From positions 1-64,000 of the forward strand of contig NZ_NOIQ01000008.1 in the NCBI RefSeq assembly GCF_004136575.1: DNA of 64,000 bases. Reading direction: 5' to 3'. Below, piece by piece: positions 26,264 to 34,231 of this stretch. The stretch comes from Rothia koreensis (GTDB taxonomy: Bacteria > Actinomycetota > Actinomycetes > Actinomycetales > Micrococcaceae). Positions within the stretch are counted from its first letter, which is position 1. Every line of letters begins with the position of its first letter. Below the pieces are notes generated by a model. It searched no databases. It saw only the letters and a list, made by a program, of their open reading frames with translations, and was not told the origin of the DNA. The translations under genes were made by a program, and so were the position numbers.

Positions 26264-27007
26264 GTGAGCGTACAAGCCACATCATGGGTTTGGGACCATT
26301 CCCAGGCCGAGGGCAACGCCCGCCTCGTGCTGTTGGCAATCGCTGACGGAGCGAACAAGCAAGGCGGGAGATCGTGCCAGTCGGCTAAAACAATTGGGGA
26401 GATGTGCCGGTTGTCGAGCAGGTCAGTGCAGCGGCATATTGCATTGCTCCTGGAATCTGGTGAGTTGGTTATCGAGGGTACGCACGGGAAGTATCACACG
26501 AATATTTACGCTCTTCCCGGCCTCTCTCGCTACGACAGTACCGACGTACGTCAAAATGACGTATACGACAGTAGAGGTTCTTCGCTACGACAAAATGAGC
26601 CCGTCGCTACGACAGAGCTGTGTCACCCTACCCCAATACCCCAAGATACTTACGTATCTACCCCAGAGAGAGACGCCGACAAGTCGGCTCCCTCCAAAGG
26701 GTCACGAATGGTCGACGGGTGGATGCCAGACCAGAAGCACATCGACAAGATCAAACAGATGCGCCCGGACATCGACCTGAACCTCGAGCACACCAAGTTC
26801 ATGAACTACTGGATCGCCAAGACCGGCAAGGACGCCTCAAAGAAGGACTGGGGACGAACCTGGGAGAACTGGATGCTCAACGCCCGCGTGGACAAATCCC
26901 GGCAAGAGTACAAGCCAGGTTGGCAGAAACGCCTCGAACACGCGGCAAAACAGAATGAGCAGTACAAGGCCCCGTCCAATGACGGGGTCTTTTCTATAGG
27001 AAGGTGA
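26264..27007 (+). CDS. HTH replication initiator-like protein
   Basis: 247 residues. N-terminal winged HTH (AEGNARLVLLAIADGANKQG ... KTIGEMCRLSSRSVQRHIALL), a low-complexity middle, and a C-terminal DnaD/O-like block (HTKFMNYWIAKTG, DWGRTWENWMLNARVD). Phage initiators with this layout bind an origin inside their own gene; iteron-like repeats at 26527-26614 fall in the middle region. GTG 26264 follows AAAGGAGG. Confidence 0.78.
   Translation: MSVQATSWVWDHSQAEGNARLVLLAIADGANKQGGRSCQSAKTIGEMCRLSSRSVQRHIALLLESGELVIEGTHGKYHTNIYALPGLSRYDSTDVRQNDVYDSRGSSLRQNEPVATTELCHPTPIPQDTYVSTPERDADKSAPSKGSRMVDGWMPDQKHIDKIKQMRPDIDLNLEHTKFMNYWIAKTGKDASKKDWGRTWENWMLNARVDKSRQEYKPGWQKRLEHAAKQNEQYKAPSNDGVFSIGR
26527..26614 (+). 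repeat. iteron-like repeats, candidate replication origin
   Basis: TCGCTACGACA occurs at 26527-26537, 26582-26592 and 26604-26614, with a related TATACGACA at 26552-26560. Core TACGACA spacings are 23, 32 and 22 bp. They fall within the gene of the presumed initiator, as in lambda O. Confidence 0.6.
26970..26995 (+). terminator. terminator at the end of the initiator gene
   Basis: CCCCGTC (26970-26976), loop CAAT, GACGGGG (26981-26987), then TCTTTTC. It lies within the last codons of the initiator gene. Confidence 0.75.
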
Positions 27008-27009
27008 CT

Positions 27010-27462
27010 ATGACGCCGGAAGATGTTCACGGATTCTTGGCGTGGGTAAATCAGCACGACCCGAGGGTCGAGACGTCGCCGGTGAACGTGGAGGTCTGGG
27101 GCCGAGCTGTCGGGACGTTCGACAACATGGTGCTCAAGGACGTGATGCTGGATTACTTCGCCCGGTCGGGGGAGAAGCCCGCACCGTCCGAGATTCGCCG
27201 ATTGGCGATGTCCGAGGTTGAGCGTCGTGAAGCACGACAGCGTGCGTTGGAGGGTCCGAAGGAACAGGGGCCGGGCTTCGAGAAAGCTCTCCGCTCTCAT
27301 CTGAATGATCCTGAGTTCCAGCGGATCAGGATGGAAGCCCGTGTGCGGTGGTGCGAGACCCACGACGTCGAGCACGACGGCGACGGGTGGACCGCAGCGG
27401 ACCGACCCACGACCGCCCGTGACGGGCGCACGACGGCACTGGACGACCTCGGACGCTTCTGA
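27010..27462 (+). CDS. hypothetical protein next to replication gene
   Basis: 150 residues beginning MTPEDVHGFLAWVNQHDPRV; helical, with DVMLDYFARSGEKPAPSEIR and a polar C-terminus. The first part resembles small actinophage proteins that follow the HTH replication gene. ATG 27010 chosen over GTG 27004 because of GGAAGG spacing. Confidence 0.65.
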   Translation: MTPEDVHGFLAWVNQHDPRVETSPVNVEVWGRAVGTFDNMVLKDVMLDYFARSGEKPAPSEIRRLAMSEVERREARQRALEGPKEQGPGFEKALRSHLNDPEFQRIRMEARVRWCETHDVEHDGDGWTAADRPTTARDGRTTALDDLGRF

Positions 27463-27490
27463 CGACCCAACACCTACCCAGCATATTTCT

Positions 27491-27512
27491 AGCCCCTCAC
27501 AGGGGCTTTTTT
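27491..27512 (+). terminator. rho-independent terminator
   Basis: AGCCCCT (27491-27497), loop CAC, AGGGGCT (27501-27507), then six T. Confidence 0.88.
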
Positions 27513-27534
27513 CGTACCTAGGAGAAAACACACC

Positions 27535-27903
27535 ATGTACCAGTACCGGGGGCAACGGACCCTCGACAAAGACACCGAATCATTCACCGAACTGCGCGAA
27601 CAACTCCGACAAGCCGTCAGGGACCGAAACTCAGCACACAGACGAGCCACACGATACAAAGCCGAGAACGAGACCATGAGACACGAAATTCAGAGGCTCA
27701 AGACCGTTGTCGAGACTCAACGCGTCACGATCGATGACCTCACCGTGAAGCTCAAGAAAGCTAACGAAGCGCAGGATGCCCCGACCCTGAGCGCTGACTG
27801 GTTCGAGAAAATGCGAAGGTCCTACCAAGCGAGAATCGCGGAATTGGCCGCCGAGAACGGCATGCTCAAGAACATGGCGATCATCCAGAGGGCAGCGGCA
27901 TGA
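27535..27903 (+). CDS. coiled-coil protein
   Basis: 122 residues, nearly all helical with heptad-like spacing (FTELREQLRQAVRDRNSAHR, ENETMRHEIQRLKTVVETQR, ARIAELAAENGMLKNM). No catalytic motif. It follows a terminator and overlaps the zinc-finger gene by 4 nt. Confidence 0.65.
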   Translation: MYQYRGQRTLDKDTESFTELREQLRQAVRDRNSAHRRATRYKAENETMRHEIQRLKTVVETQRVTIDDLTVKLKKANEAQDAPTLSADWFEKMRRSYQARIAELAAENGMLKNMAIIQRAAA

Positions 27904-28259
27904 AACCGGAGGACATTGTTTGCCCTGATTGTGGCCGGTCGGCGTTGCAGGTGACGTTCAATTCCCCGAACTGGTGTTCCACGTGTGAGAACTATTTCCG
28001 GCGTAACGGGCGTCGGCGTCCGAATGACCGGAAGTTGGGACCGAGTAAGAGGTTTGACCCTTCGTGCCAGGTGTGCCCGGAGTGTGGGCATTTTCGTGCG
28101 AGCGGTTCGGCTCTGTGCCGGGAGTGCGAGAACAAAGCGAGGGCCAAGGACGAGCCTGTGACGACGGGGTACCGTCCCACTATCGATGTCATCCGCGACG
28201 ATCTCGCGTATTGGCTGAGGACGTGTGTCCCGAGCACGGTGGGCAGGGTGATGGCATGA
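27900..28259 (+). CDS. zinc-finger protein
   Basis: 119 residues with four paired cysteine motifs: CPDCG, WCSTC, CPECG and CREC, suggesting two zinc-binding treble-clef or ribbon units, followed by a helical C-terminus. Likely nucleic-acid binding; exact role unknown. Confidence 0.68.
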   Translation: MKPEDIVCPDCGRSALQVTFNSPNWCSTCENYFRRNGRRRPNDRKLGPSKRFDPSCQVCPECGHFRASGSALCRECENKARAKDEPVTTGYRPTIDVIRDDLAYWLRTCVPSTVGRVMA

Positions 28260-28471
28260 GCCTGTCGCTTGCTGATTTGGCGCGGAACCCGGGCAAGAAA
28301 GCTACCGGGGATGACGGTGCCGTGTACGTGTGGGACGACGGCGACCTGTGGCGGTTGCACCCTGGCCCGTTCAACGACGGCGAGTCGGTCATGTTCGACG
28401 ACGACGTCAAATACTTTTACGAGCCGGTCCAGCAGGGGCCGGCTCTCTTCACCGCATGGCGGAACGAATGA
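28256..28471 (+). CDS. hypothetical acidic protein
   Basis: 71 residues (LSLADLARNPGKKATGDDGA, YVWDDGDLWRLHPGPFNDGE). Acidic, small, no domain recognised. ATGA overlap with the zinc-finger gene. Confidence 0.6.
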   Translation: MSLSLADLARNPGKKATGDDGAVYVWDDGDLWRLHPGPFNDGESVMFDDDVKYFYEPVQQGPALFTAWRNE

Positions 28472-28500
28472 GTAACCAAACCGAGTAGGAGGTGGTCGGC

Positions 28501-28596
28501 GTGGCGAAGTACCCGGATGACTACATGCCGGTCCCGCAGGACGAGACGCGGCACGAGACGAACGATTTTTGGATCAGCGAAGGCGTGGACTGGTAA
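28501..28596 (+). CDS. 31-aa protein
   Basis: GTG 28501 preceded by AGGAGG. Sequence contains YPDDYMPVPQDETRHETNDF. Its TAA overlaps the next ATG (TAATG). Confidence 0.45.
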   Translation: MAKYPDDYMPVPQDETRHETNDFWISEGVDW

Positions 28597-28748
28597 TGAA
28601 ACAAGCAGAGAAGCAGTGCCAAGGCGCGCTGAATATCGCCGGTGAACATTACAGGTGCGACCTGCCCGCAAACCATGACGGCGCGGGACACGCGAACACG
28701 GAAGCTAAGGCTATTTGGTGCGGAGACGGGAAGGACGACACGAAATGA
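28596..28748 (+). CDS. small Cys/His-rich protein
   Basis: 50 residues; C, H-rich spacing (KQCQGALNIAGEHYRCDLPA then NHDGAGHANTEAKAIWCGDG) suggests a small zinc site as in many short actinophage proteins. Overlaps both neighbours. Confidence 0.5.
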   Translation: MKQAEKQCQGALNIAGEHYRCDLPANHDGAGHANTEAKAIWCGDGKDDTK

Positions 28749-28972
28749 GCGACTGGTCCACCATCGTAAGCGCGGTCGGCGCACTCACCGCCGGAATGAT
28801 CCTAGTTATCTGCGTTCAACTCGCAACAGCACTACTCGACCGGGTCGAGGCAGACACCAAAAATCGGAATCTAGAGGAACAGATTAAGCGCATGGAATCA
28901 GCCTTGAGAATTTGCGCCGTAACCGGCATGACCTACGACGAAGCGCTAAAGCGAATGGAGGCCATGAAATGA
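28745..28972 (+). CDS. single-pass membrane protein
   Basis: 75 residues: N-terminal helix IVSAVGALTAGMILVICVQL, then a charged coiled segment (ADTKNRNLEEQIKRMESALR). Coupled by ATGA at the start and at the stop. Function unknown. Confidence 0.6.
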   Translation: MSDWSTIVSAVGALTAGMILVICVQLATALLDRVEADTKNRNLEEQIKRMESALRICAVTGMTYDEALKRMEAMK

Positions 28973-29469
28973 CTGACATGGACCTCGAAGCAATCAAAGC
29001 CCGCGCACGAGCGGCAACCCCCGGACCGTGGCGAGTCGGGGCGAACTTTATCGACAACTTCACCCCGGACAAAGACGAATACGACGTGGTGGTCGACGTC
29101 TGGACGATGGACCCGAGCGGCGACGCCGAATTTGAAATGTCTGATGAGGACAAGGCGTTCATCGAGGGTATGGACCCGACCACCACACTCGCACTTGTCG
29201 AAAGGATCGAGCGGTTACAGGCCGCCTGGATGGAGGCGGTGACGTCCGACTTATGGGCAACATTCCAGCTCGAAGAACTCCGCGACCGGCTGACCATCAC
29301 CGATGAAATGATCGAGCGGGCCGCTCTGGCGATCGCAGAAGTGGACGAATGGCCCACCAACGAAGAACTCGGCGGCAACCTTACCGGAACACGGGACGAA
29401 GAGTTCCGGGATCAATACATCGACATGGCCCGCGCCGCCCTCGAAGCCGCGCTAGGGGGCCACGAATGA
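28969..29469 (+). CDS. Ead/Ea22-like protein
   Basis: 166 residues. Opens with LEAIKARARAATPGPWRVG, the ATPGPW block typical of Ead/Ea22-like phage proteins, and ends with IDMARAALEAALGGHE. The family is found in early regions of many phages and its role is unclear. Confidence 0.75.
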   Translation: MTDMDLEAIKARARAATPGPWRVGANFIDNFTPDKDEYDVVVDVWTMDPSGDAEFEMSDEDKAFIEGMDPTTTLALVERIERLQAAWMEAVTSDLWATFQLEELRDRLTITDEMIERAALAIAEVDEWPTNEELGGNLTGTRDEEFRDQYIDMARAALEAALGGHE

Positions 29470-29762
29470 GCCTCGTAGGACTCGCTATCCACATCGGCCT
29501 ACTGTCCATCGCCGTAGCCGTCCTCATCCCAGCAGGACTGACCATCCTGGCCCTGCTCATCTACGAGACGGCCCGTGACCCCGACAAACCAGCCGAATAC
29601 AGACTCCAAGGAGGAAAACACCCCGTAGTGCCACACGACCCACTACCCGCAGAATTTTGGGAAGACTGTTTGCCCTGTCGGGCCGGGTACCCAGAGCTCT
29701 GCACCGAAGAAGATAAGCCGTCCCACCGGGCGGCATTTTTTATGCCCAAAAGGAAGTCATGA
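29466..29762 (+). CDS. membrane protein with CxxC tail
   Basis: 98 residues. N-terminal hydrophobic segment (GLLSIAVAVLIPAGLTILAL), then a soluble tail with DCLPCRAGYPELC. The last codons overlap a terminator hairpin and the following start. Confidence 0.6.
   Translation: MSLVGLAIHIGLLSIAVAVLIPAGLTILALLIYETARDPDKPAEYRLQGGKHPVVPHDPLPAEFWEDCLPCRAGYPELCTEEDKPSHRAAFFMPKRKS
29717..29741 (+). terminator. terminator inside the 3' end of a gene
   Basis: GCCGTCC (29717-29723), loop CACC, GGGCGGC (29728-29734) with one T/G pair, then a T-run and TATGCC. Confidence 0.75.
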
Positions 29763-29983
29763 TGCAAAACCAAAAGTATGCCTCTCCGCAGGAGATCGCT
29801 GAGTACCTACTCACCACCGAAGCCAAGCTCGCCAACGATCGCTACCACGGCGTAGGCCTTCCTTACACCAAGTTCGGTCGCAAGATCCTCTACTCCTGGG
29901 AAGCCGTCGAGGCCTACCTCGAAAAGAACACCGTCAACACCACCAAATCCCAAGCCGGGCAGAAAGATCAGGAGAACAAGTAA
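29759..29983 (+). CDS. HTH_17-type DNA-binding protein
   Basis: 74 residues: [20 protein letters not shown] ... [20 protein letters not shown] is the excisionase/MerR-like fold with the typical last strand and helix. ATGATG start overlaps the previous stop. Confidence 0.72.
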   Translation: MMQNQKYASPQEIAEYLLTTEAKLANDRYHGVGLPYTKFGRKILYSWEAVEAYLEKNTVNTTKSQAGQKDQENK

Positions 29984-29985
29984 AC

Positions 29986-30525
29986 ATGGCGAACGAAACG
30001 ACCATCACTGTAGTAGGCAACTTGACCGCCGCACCGGACCTCCGGTTCACCCCGAACGGCGCGGCAGTAGCCAACTTCACCATCGCATCGACACCGCGCA
30101 AGTTCGACAAGCAGGCCAACGAGTTCAAGGAGCAGGAAGCACTGTTCTTGCGGTGCTCGGTTTGGCGGGAGACCGCCGAGAACGTGGCCGAATCCCTCGA
30201 TAAGGGTATGCGAGTTATCGCCACGGGGGAGCTGCGCCAACGGTCCTTCGAGGACAAGGAAGGCAACAGGCGGTCTTCGATCGAATTGGACGTGCAGGAG
30301 ATCGGCCCGGCGCTGAAGTTCGCTACTGCGCAGGTGACGCGGAATCAGCGATCACAGGGCGGCCAGGGTTCCACCCAGAACGCTCCACAGGGGCAGGGCT
30401 GGGGGAACGCTCAGAACCAGCCTCAGCGGCCCGTGCAGGGGCAGCCGGTCGACCCATGGAGCGGAGGAAAGCAGCAGGCCGCCGACTGGGGCAACGGGCA
30501 GGACGATGCGAATGTTCCGTTCTGA
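29986..30525 (+). CDS. ssb: single-stranded DNA-binding protein
   Basis: 179 residues. OB fold with [54 protein letters not shown] and [13 protein letters not shown]; a Gln/Gly-rich linker; and an acidic C-terminal tip DDANVPF of the kind that binds partner proteins. Phage-encoded SSB serving replication and ERF-dependent recombination. Confidence 0.93.
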   Translation: MANETTITVVGNLTAAPDLRFTPNGAAVANFTIASTPRKFDKQANEFKEQEALFLRCSVWRETAENVAESLDKGMRVIATGELRQRSFEDKEGNRRSSIELDVQEIGPALKFATAQVTRNQRSQGGQGSTQNAPQGQGWGNAQNQPQRPVQGQPVDPWSGGKQQAADWGNGQDDANVPF

Positions 30526-30541
30526 CCCCCGCAAGTCGCGG

Positions 30542-31018
30542 ATGCCGCAAAATCCAATACTGATACCGGAACGTGTTGCCGAAAGAGCAGCTACACGCAT
30601 CGATGTCACCGAGGAAGGATGCTGGGAAAGCACCTACTCGGTGGCCTCTCACGGTTATGCACAGATCGGGTGGCAGGACGGTGGCTATCGCCAAGTGGTG
30701 ACAGCCCACCGCGCCTCATGGGTACATTTCCACGGCCAAATCCCACCGGGAATGACCATCGACCACCGATGTCGTAATCGAAGATGCGTCAACCCGGACC
30801 ACCTCCAACTCATGACCAACGTGAAAAATGCACGAGGCGGAGGCGGGTTCCATCAGCAGAAGCCAGTGCCCACGGATGAGCGTTGCTCCCGTGGGCACAT
30901 TGTTTTAAGGTACCCATCCGGCGCGAAACACTGTCGAGAATGTGCTCAAGAGTGGGCGCGGAGAAAAGCCGCTAGACAACTACTAAAACGATCCGGTCTT
31001 GAAGACCAAGCAGCATAA
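30542..31018 (+). CDS. HNH endonuclease
   Basis: 158 residues from ATG 30542 (alternatives upstream overlap ssb). HNH_3 layout: TAHRASWVHFHGQIPPGMTI, DHRCRNRRCVNPDHLQLMT, plus a C-terminal CSRGH...HCRECAQEWARR zinc-like unit. Free-standing homing-type nuclease; it may be mobile between phages. Confidence 0.8.
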   Translation: MPQNPILIPERVAERAATRIDVTEEGCWESTYSVASHGYAQIGWQDGGYRQVVTAHRASWVHFHGQIPPGMTIDHRCRNRRCVNPDHLQLMTNVKNARGGGGFHQQKPVPTDERCSRGHIVLRYPSGAKHCRECAQEWARRKAARQLLKRSGLEDQAA

Positions 31019-31034
31019 CCACAACTGATAAGCA

Positions 31035-31058
31035 GGCACTCCTCGGGGGTGCCTTTTT
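31035..31058 (+). terminator. rho-independent terminator
   Basis: GGCACTCC (31035-31042), loop TCG, GGGGTGCC (31046-31053) with one T/G pair, then five T and CGTGCC. Confidence 0.85.
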
Positions 31059-31134
31059 CGTGCCCGCACGTCACCACGGCGTGCGGGCACACCACAAGGC
31101 CACAACCGGATAACCGGACTAACAAGGAGAACGC

Positions 31135-31515
31135 ATGATCTACGAATTGTTCGTTCCGCTCGGCTCCAAGAAGTGGATCAGCGCCAACGAGCACACGACC
31201 AGCATCGGCGCACGTCGGGCAATCAGCCAACGCACCAAAGCATGGCGAGAAGAGACCTGCCGTCTCGCTATCAAGTCCGGGTCACCAGCTCTCATGGAAC
31301 ACGCCTGGATCGACATCTACGTCCACATGGCGACGAACCGCAGGTACGACCCTGGCAACCGGTACCCGACCGCGAAAGCCTGCGTTGACGGCCTCGTAGA
31401 CGCAGGCCTAGTTGAAGACGACGACTACAAACATGTCTCAGGCCCGTTCCTCCACCACGGCGGCAAGGACAAGGACAACCCGGGCTTGCGCATCGTAGTA
31501 AGGAGCATCGAATGA
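31135..31515 (+). CDS. RusA-family Holliday junction resolvase
   Basis: 126 residues. The RusA metal-binding pattern is visible in RYDPGNRYPTAKACVDGLVD and AGLVEDDDYKHV (conserved Asp residues and the paired Lys). It would resolve recombination or replication intermediates in the phage. AAGGAG precedes the ATG. Confidence 0.83.
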   Translation: MIYELFVPLGSKKWISANEHTTSIGARRAISQRTKAWREETCRLAIKSGSPALMEHAWIDIYVHMATNRRYDPGNRYPTAKACVDGLVDAGLVEDDDYKHVSGPFLHHGGKDKDNPGLRIVVRSIE

Positions 31516-31652
31516 CACATCACGTCAACGAATGGGCGCAATGGCCCGGTGCCGGTCGACACGCCGGGGAATGCGAATGCGGAGCGAGCGCCGCGTTCGA
31601 CACCTGGGACGAACTCAACGCCTGGATCACCGAACACAAGGAGACAACATGA
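31512..31652 (+). CDS. small Cys-containing protein
   Basis: 46 residues (MTHHVNEWAQWPGAGRHAGE, CECGASAAFDTWDELNAW). Overlaps RusA and the next gene by 4 nt each. Similar short proteins with W-D-ELNAWI appear in actinophages. Confidence 0.5.
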   Translation: MTHHVNEWAQWPGAGRHAGECECGASAAFDTWDELNAWITEHKETT

Positions 31653-32155
31653 AGTCGATAGAAGCTCTGCATCTTCCCAATCCATGCGAAGAACCGGTGA
31701 GCCAGGGACGAGCCATCCGATACAACACGGAAAAGGACGAGAGCGGGCACATCGTTATAACCGGCATTGAACTTATCTCGACAGACGGTAGCCGAATCAG
31801 CTCTACAGACTGGCGAGAGGCAAATCCCCTCGGACGCTGGGAGGACATCGCACTGACTCGAGTACGGGTCGTTAACCCGGTCGATAACACTCTCGAAGTT
31901 CCCCATGCGCTGACCCTTGGCGTAGCCGAAGCTGCGAACCTCCGGTCAAGAGGGCCTTCGAGCCTAGAAACTATCCAAATTGCCGCTGACGCGTACAACC
32001 TTGCGGCGGCACTTGGAATACCAGAGAGCAAGACGGTCCAGAGGGTTTTCTCGGCCAATGGGGCGCTTGACCCGCTTCCGAGGGCCACGGCGTCAGGATG
32101 GATTCGCCGGGCGAAGGACTCGGGGCTTATCAACGAGGGACAGGAGACACCATGA
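31649..32155 (+). CDS. hypothetical protein
   Basis: 168 residues. The C-terminal part (ETIQIAADAYNLAAALGIPE, RATASGWIRRAKDSGLI) looks like a helical, possibly DNA-binding domain; the N-terminal half is beta-rich. No family assigned. ATGA overlaps at both ends. Confidence 0.65.
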   Translation: MKSIEALHLPNPCEEPVSQGRAIRYNTEKDESGHIVITGIELISTDGSRISSTDWREANPLGRWEDIALTRVRVVNPVDNTLEVPHALTLGVAEAANLRSRGPSSLETIQIAADAYNLAAALGIPESKTVQRVFSANGALDPLPRATASGWIRRAKDSGLINEGQETP

Positions 32156-32730
32156 CTGCACTATCCGAAGCAGTGCACGTGCTGACCGAAGACCACAAAG
32201 TAAACCCAGACAAGACGGGGAAGACCTTCAACCTCGTTGAAGAATACGCCCTGCTTACACAGCTTAAGGAAGCCTTCACCGCAAATCGAGGAACCGGGGC
32301 AGGAGCCAGCGGCCCAAAAGGAGTTATCTCCTTCAACGCCCTCAACCTCTGGGAAGACATCGCCACCGTGACCAACAATCACTGGCGAGGATTCGGCATC
32401 CGCGCAGTATCCCGGACACCCTTGCCGGAGAGGATTCAAGATTGGGCACGATCCGTCGAAGGGTCCCCAGACGAAAGCGAGTGCTTCGCATGGATATCCA
32501 AATGGAACCGCCAGATCCGCGCCCTGGACGAGTCTCACGCGGAAGTGATCGGCAGATGCCCCGAATGCGGGGAAAGCGAGATCGTGGTCGAAGACGATGG
32601 GGAGATCATCAAAAAAGCTGCCGTGACACGAGTGGAAGGGCATGCTTACGCATCGTGCGCTCAATGCCTGGCCGAATGGGAAGGACTGGACGCGGTGAGG
32701 GAACTCGCTAGGAACGTCAGTCCAGTGTGA
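32152..32730 (+). CDS. hypothetical protein with zinc ribbon
   Basis: 192 residues. N-terminal helical region, then RCPECGESEIVVEDDG ... YASCAQCLAEWEG, a two-CxxC zinc ribbon. Last gene of the long early operon before a structured non-coding stretch. Confidence 0.65.
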   Translation: MTALSEAVHVLTEDHKVNPDKTGKTFNLVEEYALLTQLKEAFTANRGTGAGASGPKGVISFNALNLWEDIATVTNNHWRGFGIRAVSRTPLPERIQDWARSVEGSPDESECFAWISKWNRQIRALDESHAEVIGRCPECGESEIVVEDDGEIIKKAAVTRVEGHAYASCAQCLAEWEGLDAVRELARNVSPV

Positions 32731-32864
32731 TACACTGAGGACACCTGTTTTTGGTGTGCCCAATTATAGGCTGGGTGTTCCTTTCAAGCCTCCACAATGT
32801 GGGGGCTTTTCTTGTTGGTCATGGGTTGCCAGAGAGGCCCCGTCTACATCACGTAGGCGGGGCC
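32722..32864 (+). promoter_or_regulatory. structured region with terminator and hairpin
   Basis: A palindrome CAGTGT-GA-TACACTG spans the gene end and includes a -10-like TACACT (32731-32736). Downstream are ACACC/GGTGT (32741-32757), a terminator AGCCTCC/GGGGGCT (32787-32807) with TTTTC, and a 12-bp hairpin GGCCCCGTCTAC/GTAGGCGGGGCC near 32836-32864. It may encode a short RNA or separate two transcription units. Confidence 0.5.
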
Positions 32865-32888
32865 ATTCTGCGTTAAGGCGGTGAATAC

Positions 32889-33098
32889 ATGGACGCACTC
32901 GACGCGATGAGTCAAGCGATCCTCTACCGCAACCAACTCCCAGACGGAGACCCAGGCCGGTCCATGACGGATAGGGACATGCTCCAGATCATTCAGGAAG
33001 GCATGACCGAGAACCGGACCAAGCACCGGCCCAGCATCGACTACGCAGACCCTACAGGGGATCAGGCCGCCGCCAGAGCAGACAGGAGCCGACGATGA
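32889..33098 (+). CDS. hypothetical protein
   Basis: 69 residues (MDALDAMSQAILYRNQLPDG, DYADPTGDQAAARADRSRR). Helical and polar, no domain. Its stop overlaps the next start (ATGA). Confidence 0.55.
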   Translation: MDALDAMSQAILYRNQLPDGDPGRSMTDRDMLQIIQEGMTENRTKHRPSIDYADPTGDQAAARADRSRR

Positions 33099-33262
33099 CA
33101 CCGGATCACATTGACGCACTCAGCACCGACGCCGGGGCGACCCTCGCCGCCCTCGAAGACGACACCGTCACCCTGGACGAGCACATCGCCCGCATGACGG
33201 AGGCGGAGGACGACGGGTTCATCACCCCGTCCCGCTACCTCACCAACGAATGCTCAGATTAG
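33095..33262 (+). CDS. hypothetical small acidic protein
   Basis: 55 residues, acidic (HIDALSTDAGATLAALEDDT, HIARMTEAEDDGF). It meets the leftward cassette tail to tail, sharing 4 nt with the stop of the opposite gene. Confidence 0.5.
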   Translation: MTPDHIDALSTDAGATLAALEDDTVTLDEHIARMTEAEDDGFITPSRYLTNECSD

Positions 33263-33444
33263 CCTCTGGCTTTCTGAACGGCCCTCCACACACCCTGGCG
33301 ACTCATCCCGGCGACGAGTGCGATCCGAGATAGCGGGATGCCCTGATCGACAGCGGCGACCAATGACAGCCGGAACTTGTGGTCGGCATCGTCCCGTTCC
33401 TGACGGGCTTGAGACACGGCCTCGAGAGTCGTTTCAGCGGTCAC
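33259..33444 (-). CDS. small HTH protein of the reverse cassette
   Basis: 61 residues; IPLSRIALVAGMSRQGVWRAVQ is a helix-turn-helix of the kind seen in short actinophage regulators. GTG start overlaps the preceding gene on this strand. Last gene of a three-gene leftward unit driven by the promoter at 33818-33846. Confidence 0.6.
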   Translation of the reverse strand: MTAETTLEAVSQARQERDDADHKFRLSLVAAVDQGIPLSRIALVAGMSRQGVWRAVQKARG

Positions 33445-33592
33445 GGTGGATCACCGCCCGAGTGATGGTGACACCGGCCAATACGACGGTCAGTGCCGCT
33501 ATGGTGACGGTCAGCCACACGGGCTGGTGGGTTGCGTAGGACAGTGCGGTCATGACCGCGCCGAACGCTATAGCGGTGGTCTTGTTTTTCAT
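33434..33592 (-). CDS. small two-helix membrane protein
   Basis: 52 residues: TTAIAFGAVMTALSYA and VWLTVTIAALTVVLAGVTI are two hydrophobic helices. AAGGAG lies 6 nt before the ATG. Overlaps the HTH gene. Confidence 0.6.
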   Translation of the reverse strand: MKNKTTAIAFGAVMTALSYATHQPVWLTVTIAALTVVLAGVTITRAVIHRDR

Positions 33593-33654
33593 GGTTGGCT
33601 CCTTCATGATTGGAAGGACCAGGGAGCCGAGTGGTGGCTCGACTCCCCAGTTCC

Positions 33655-33753
33655 TTACTCCTCGCGATCGAGAATGTCCCGGATCAGTCCGACGACTTCT
33701 CTTGCTATCTTGAGGATCAGGAGGGTTGCGGAAAGCATAACGATTATCGTCAT
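33655..33753 (-). CDS. 32-aa membrane peptide
   Basis: A hydrophobic helix (MTIIVMLSATLLILKIAREV) with a charged tail. GGAAGGGAG precedes the ATG at 33753. First gene of the leftward unit; a GGGAG...CTCCC hairpin follows its stop. Confidence 0.55.
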   Translation of the reverse strand: MTIIVMLSATLLILKIAREVVGLIRDILDREE

Positions 33754-33817
33754 TGCCGCTCCCTTCCTGTCGTACCCCGTTTGTTCCGGAGTCCCCCGGA
33801 CCTTCCGGGGTACTTCT

Positions 33818-33846
33818 AGTTTAACGGTCCAACACCCCATTGTCAA
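33818..33846 (-). promoter_or_regulatory. consensus sigma-70-type promoter for the reverse cassette
   Basis: On the minus strand TTGACA (33846-33841), a 17-bp spacer, and TAAACT (33823-33818). Expected start near 33811 is followed at once by a CCCCGG/CCGGGG hairpin. This is the best promoter match in the prophage. Confidence 0.75.
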
Positions 33847-33849
33847 CTA

Positions 33850-34231
33850 CACTCAACAATAAAGTAGGGCAATGTGGGCGAATCCGTACACAAGAATCCC
33901 GTACCTTCGCGGGTTATCGAGGGATGGTTAGGTCGCACCGCACAACGGGTAAGCCGACCACCACGGGAGACCTGCACAGCAGAGTCCCGTGTAGAAGCGA
34001 CGGAAAGCGTGTTTTGTTGGGGCACGCGAGATCAGGGGAGAACTTCAATAGTTCCCACGTGGTGTTCAAATCCCACCCGTCGCACGAGGCCCGGCGAAAA
34101 GGCGCACCGAAGAGTGCCTGCCATTGACAGCTCAACGGCTAGCCGGGCCATGAACTTCCTTGCCGTGTGTGGCAGGTGGGACGACGTTAGTCATTTGTTC
34201 GGAAGACAGGACGCCCGTCACCACGGCAAGG
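33850..34231 (+). ncRNA. structured non-coding tract with tRNA-like element
   Basis: Four consecutive long-range stems: CACGGGA/TCCCGTG (33962-33968, 33985-33991), GCGACGG/CCGTCGC (33997-34003, 34077-34083), GGCCCGGC/GCCGGGCC (34088-34095, 34142-34149), CCTTGCCGTG/CACGGCAAGG (34158-34167, 34222-34231). The second encloses a T-arm-like GTGG-T-GTTCAAATCCCAC and a 5-bp GCGTG/CACGC arm and is 88 nt long, close to a class II tRNA, but the T-arm has a bulge and no clean anticodon arm. An ORF reads through, but with no family-like content. Confidence 0.45.

Noticed and set aside
34124-34129. TTGACA as a -35 element
   Set aside because: No -10-like hexamer at 16-18 bp spacing.
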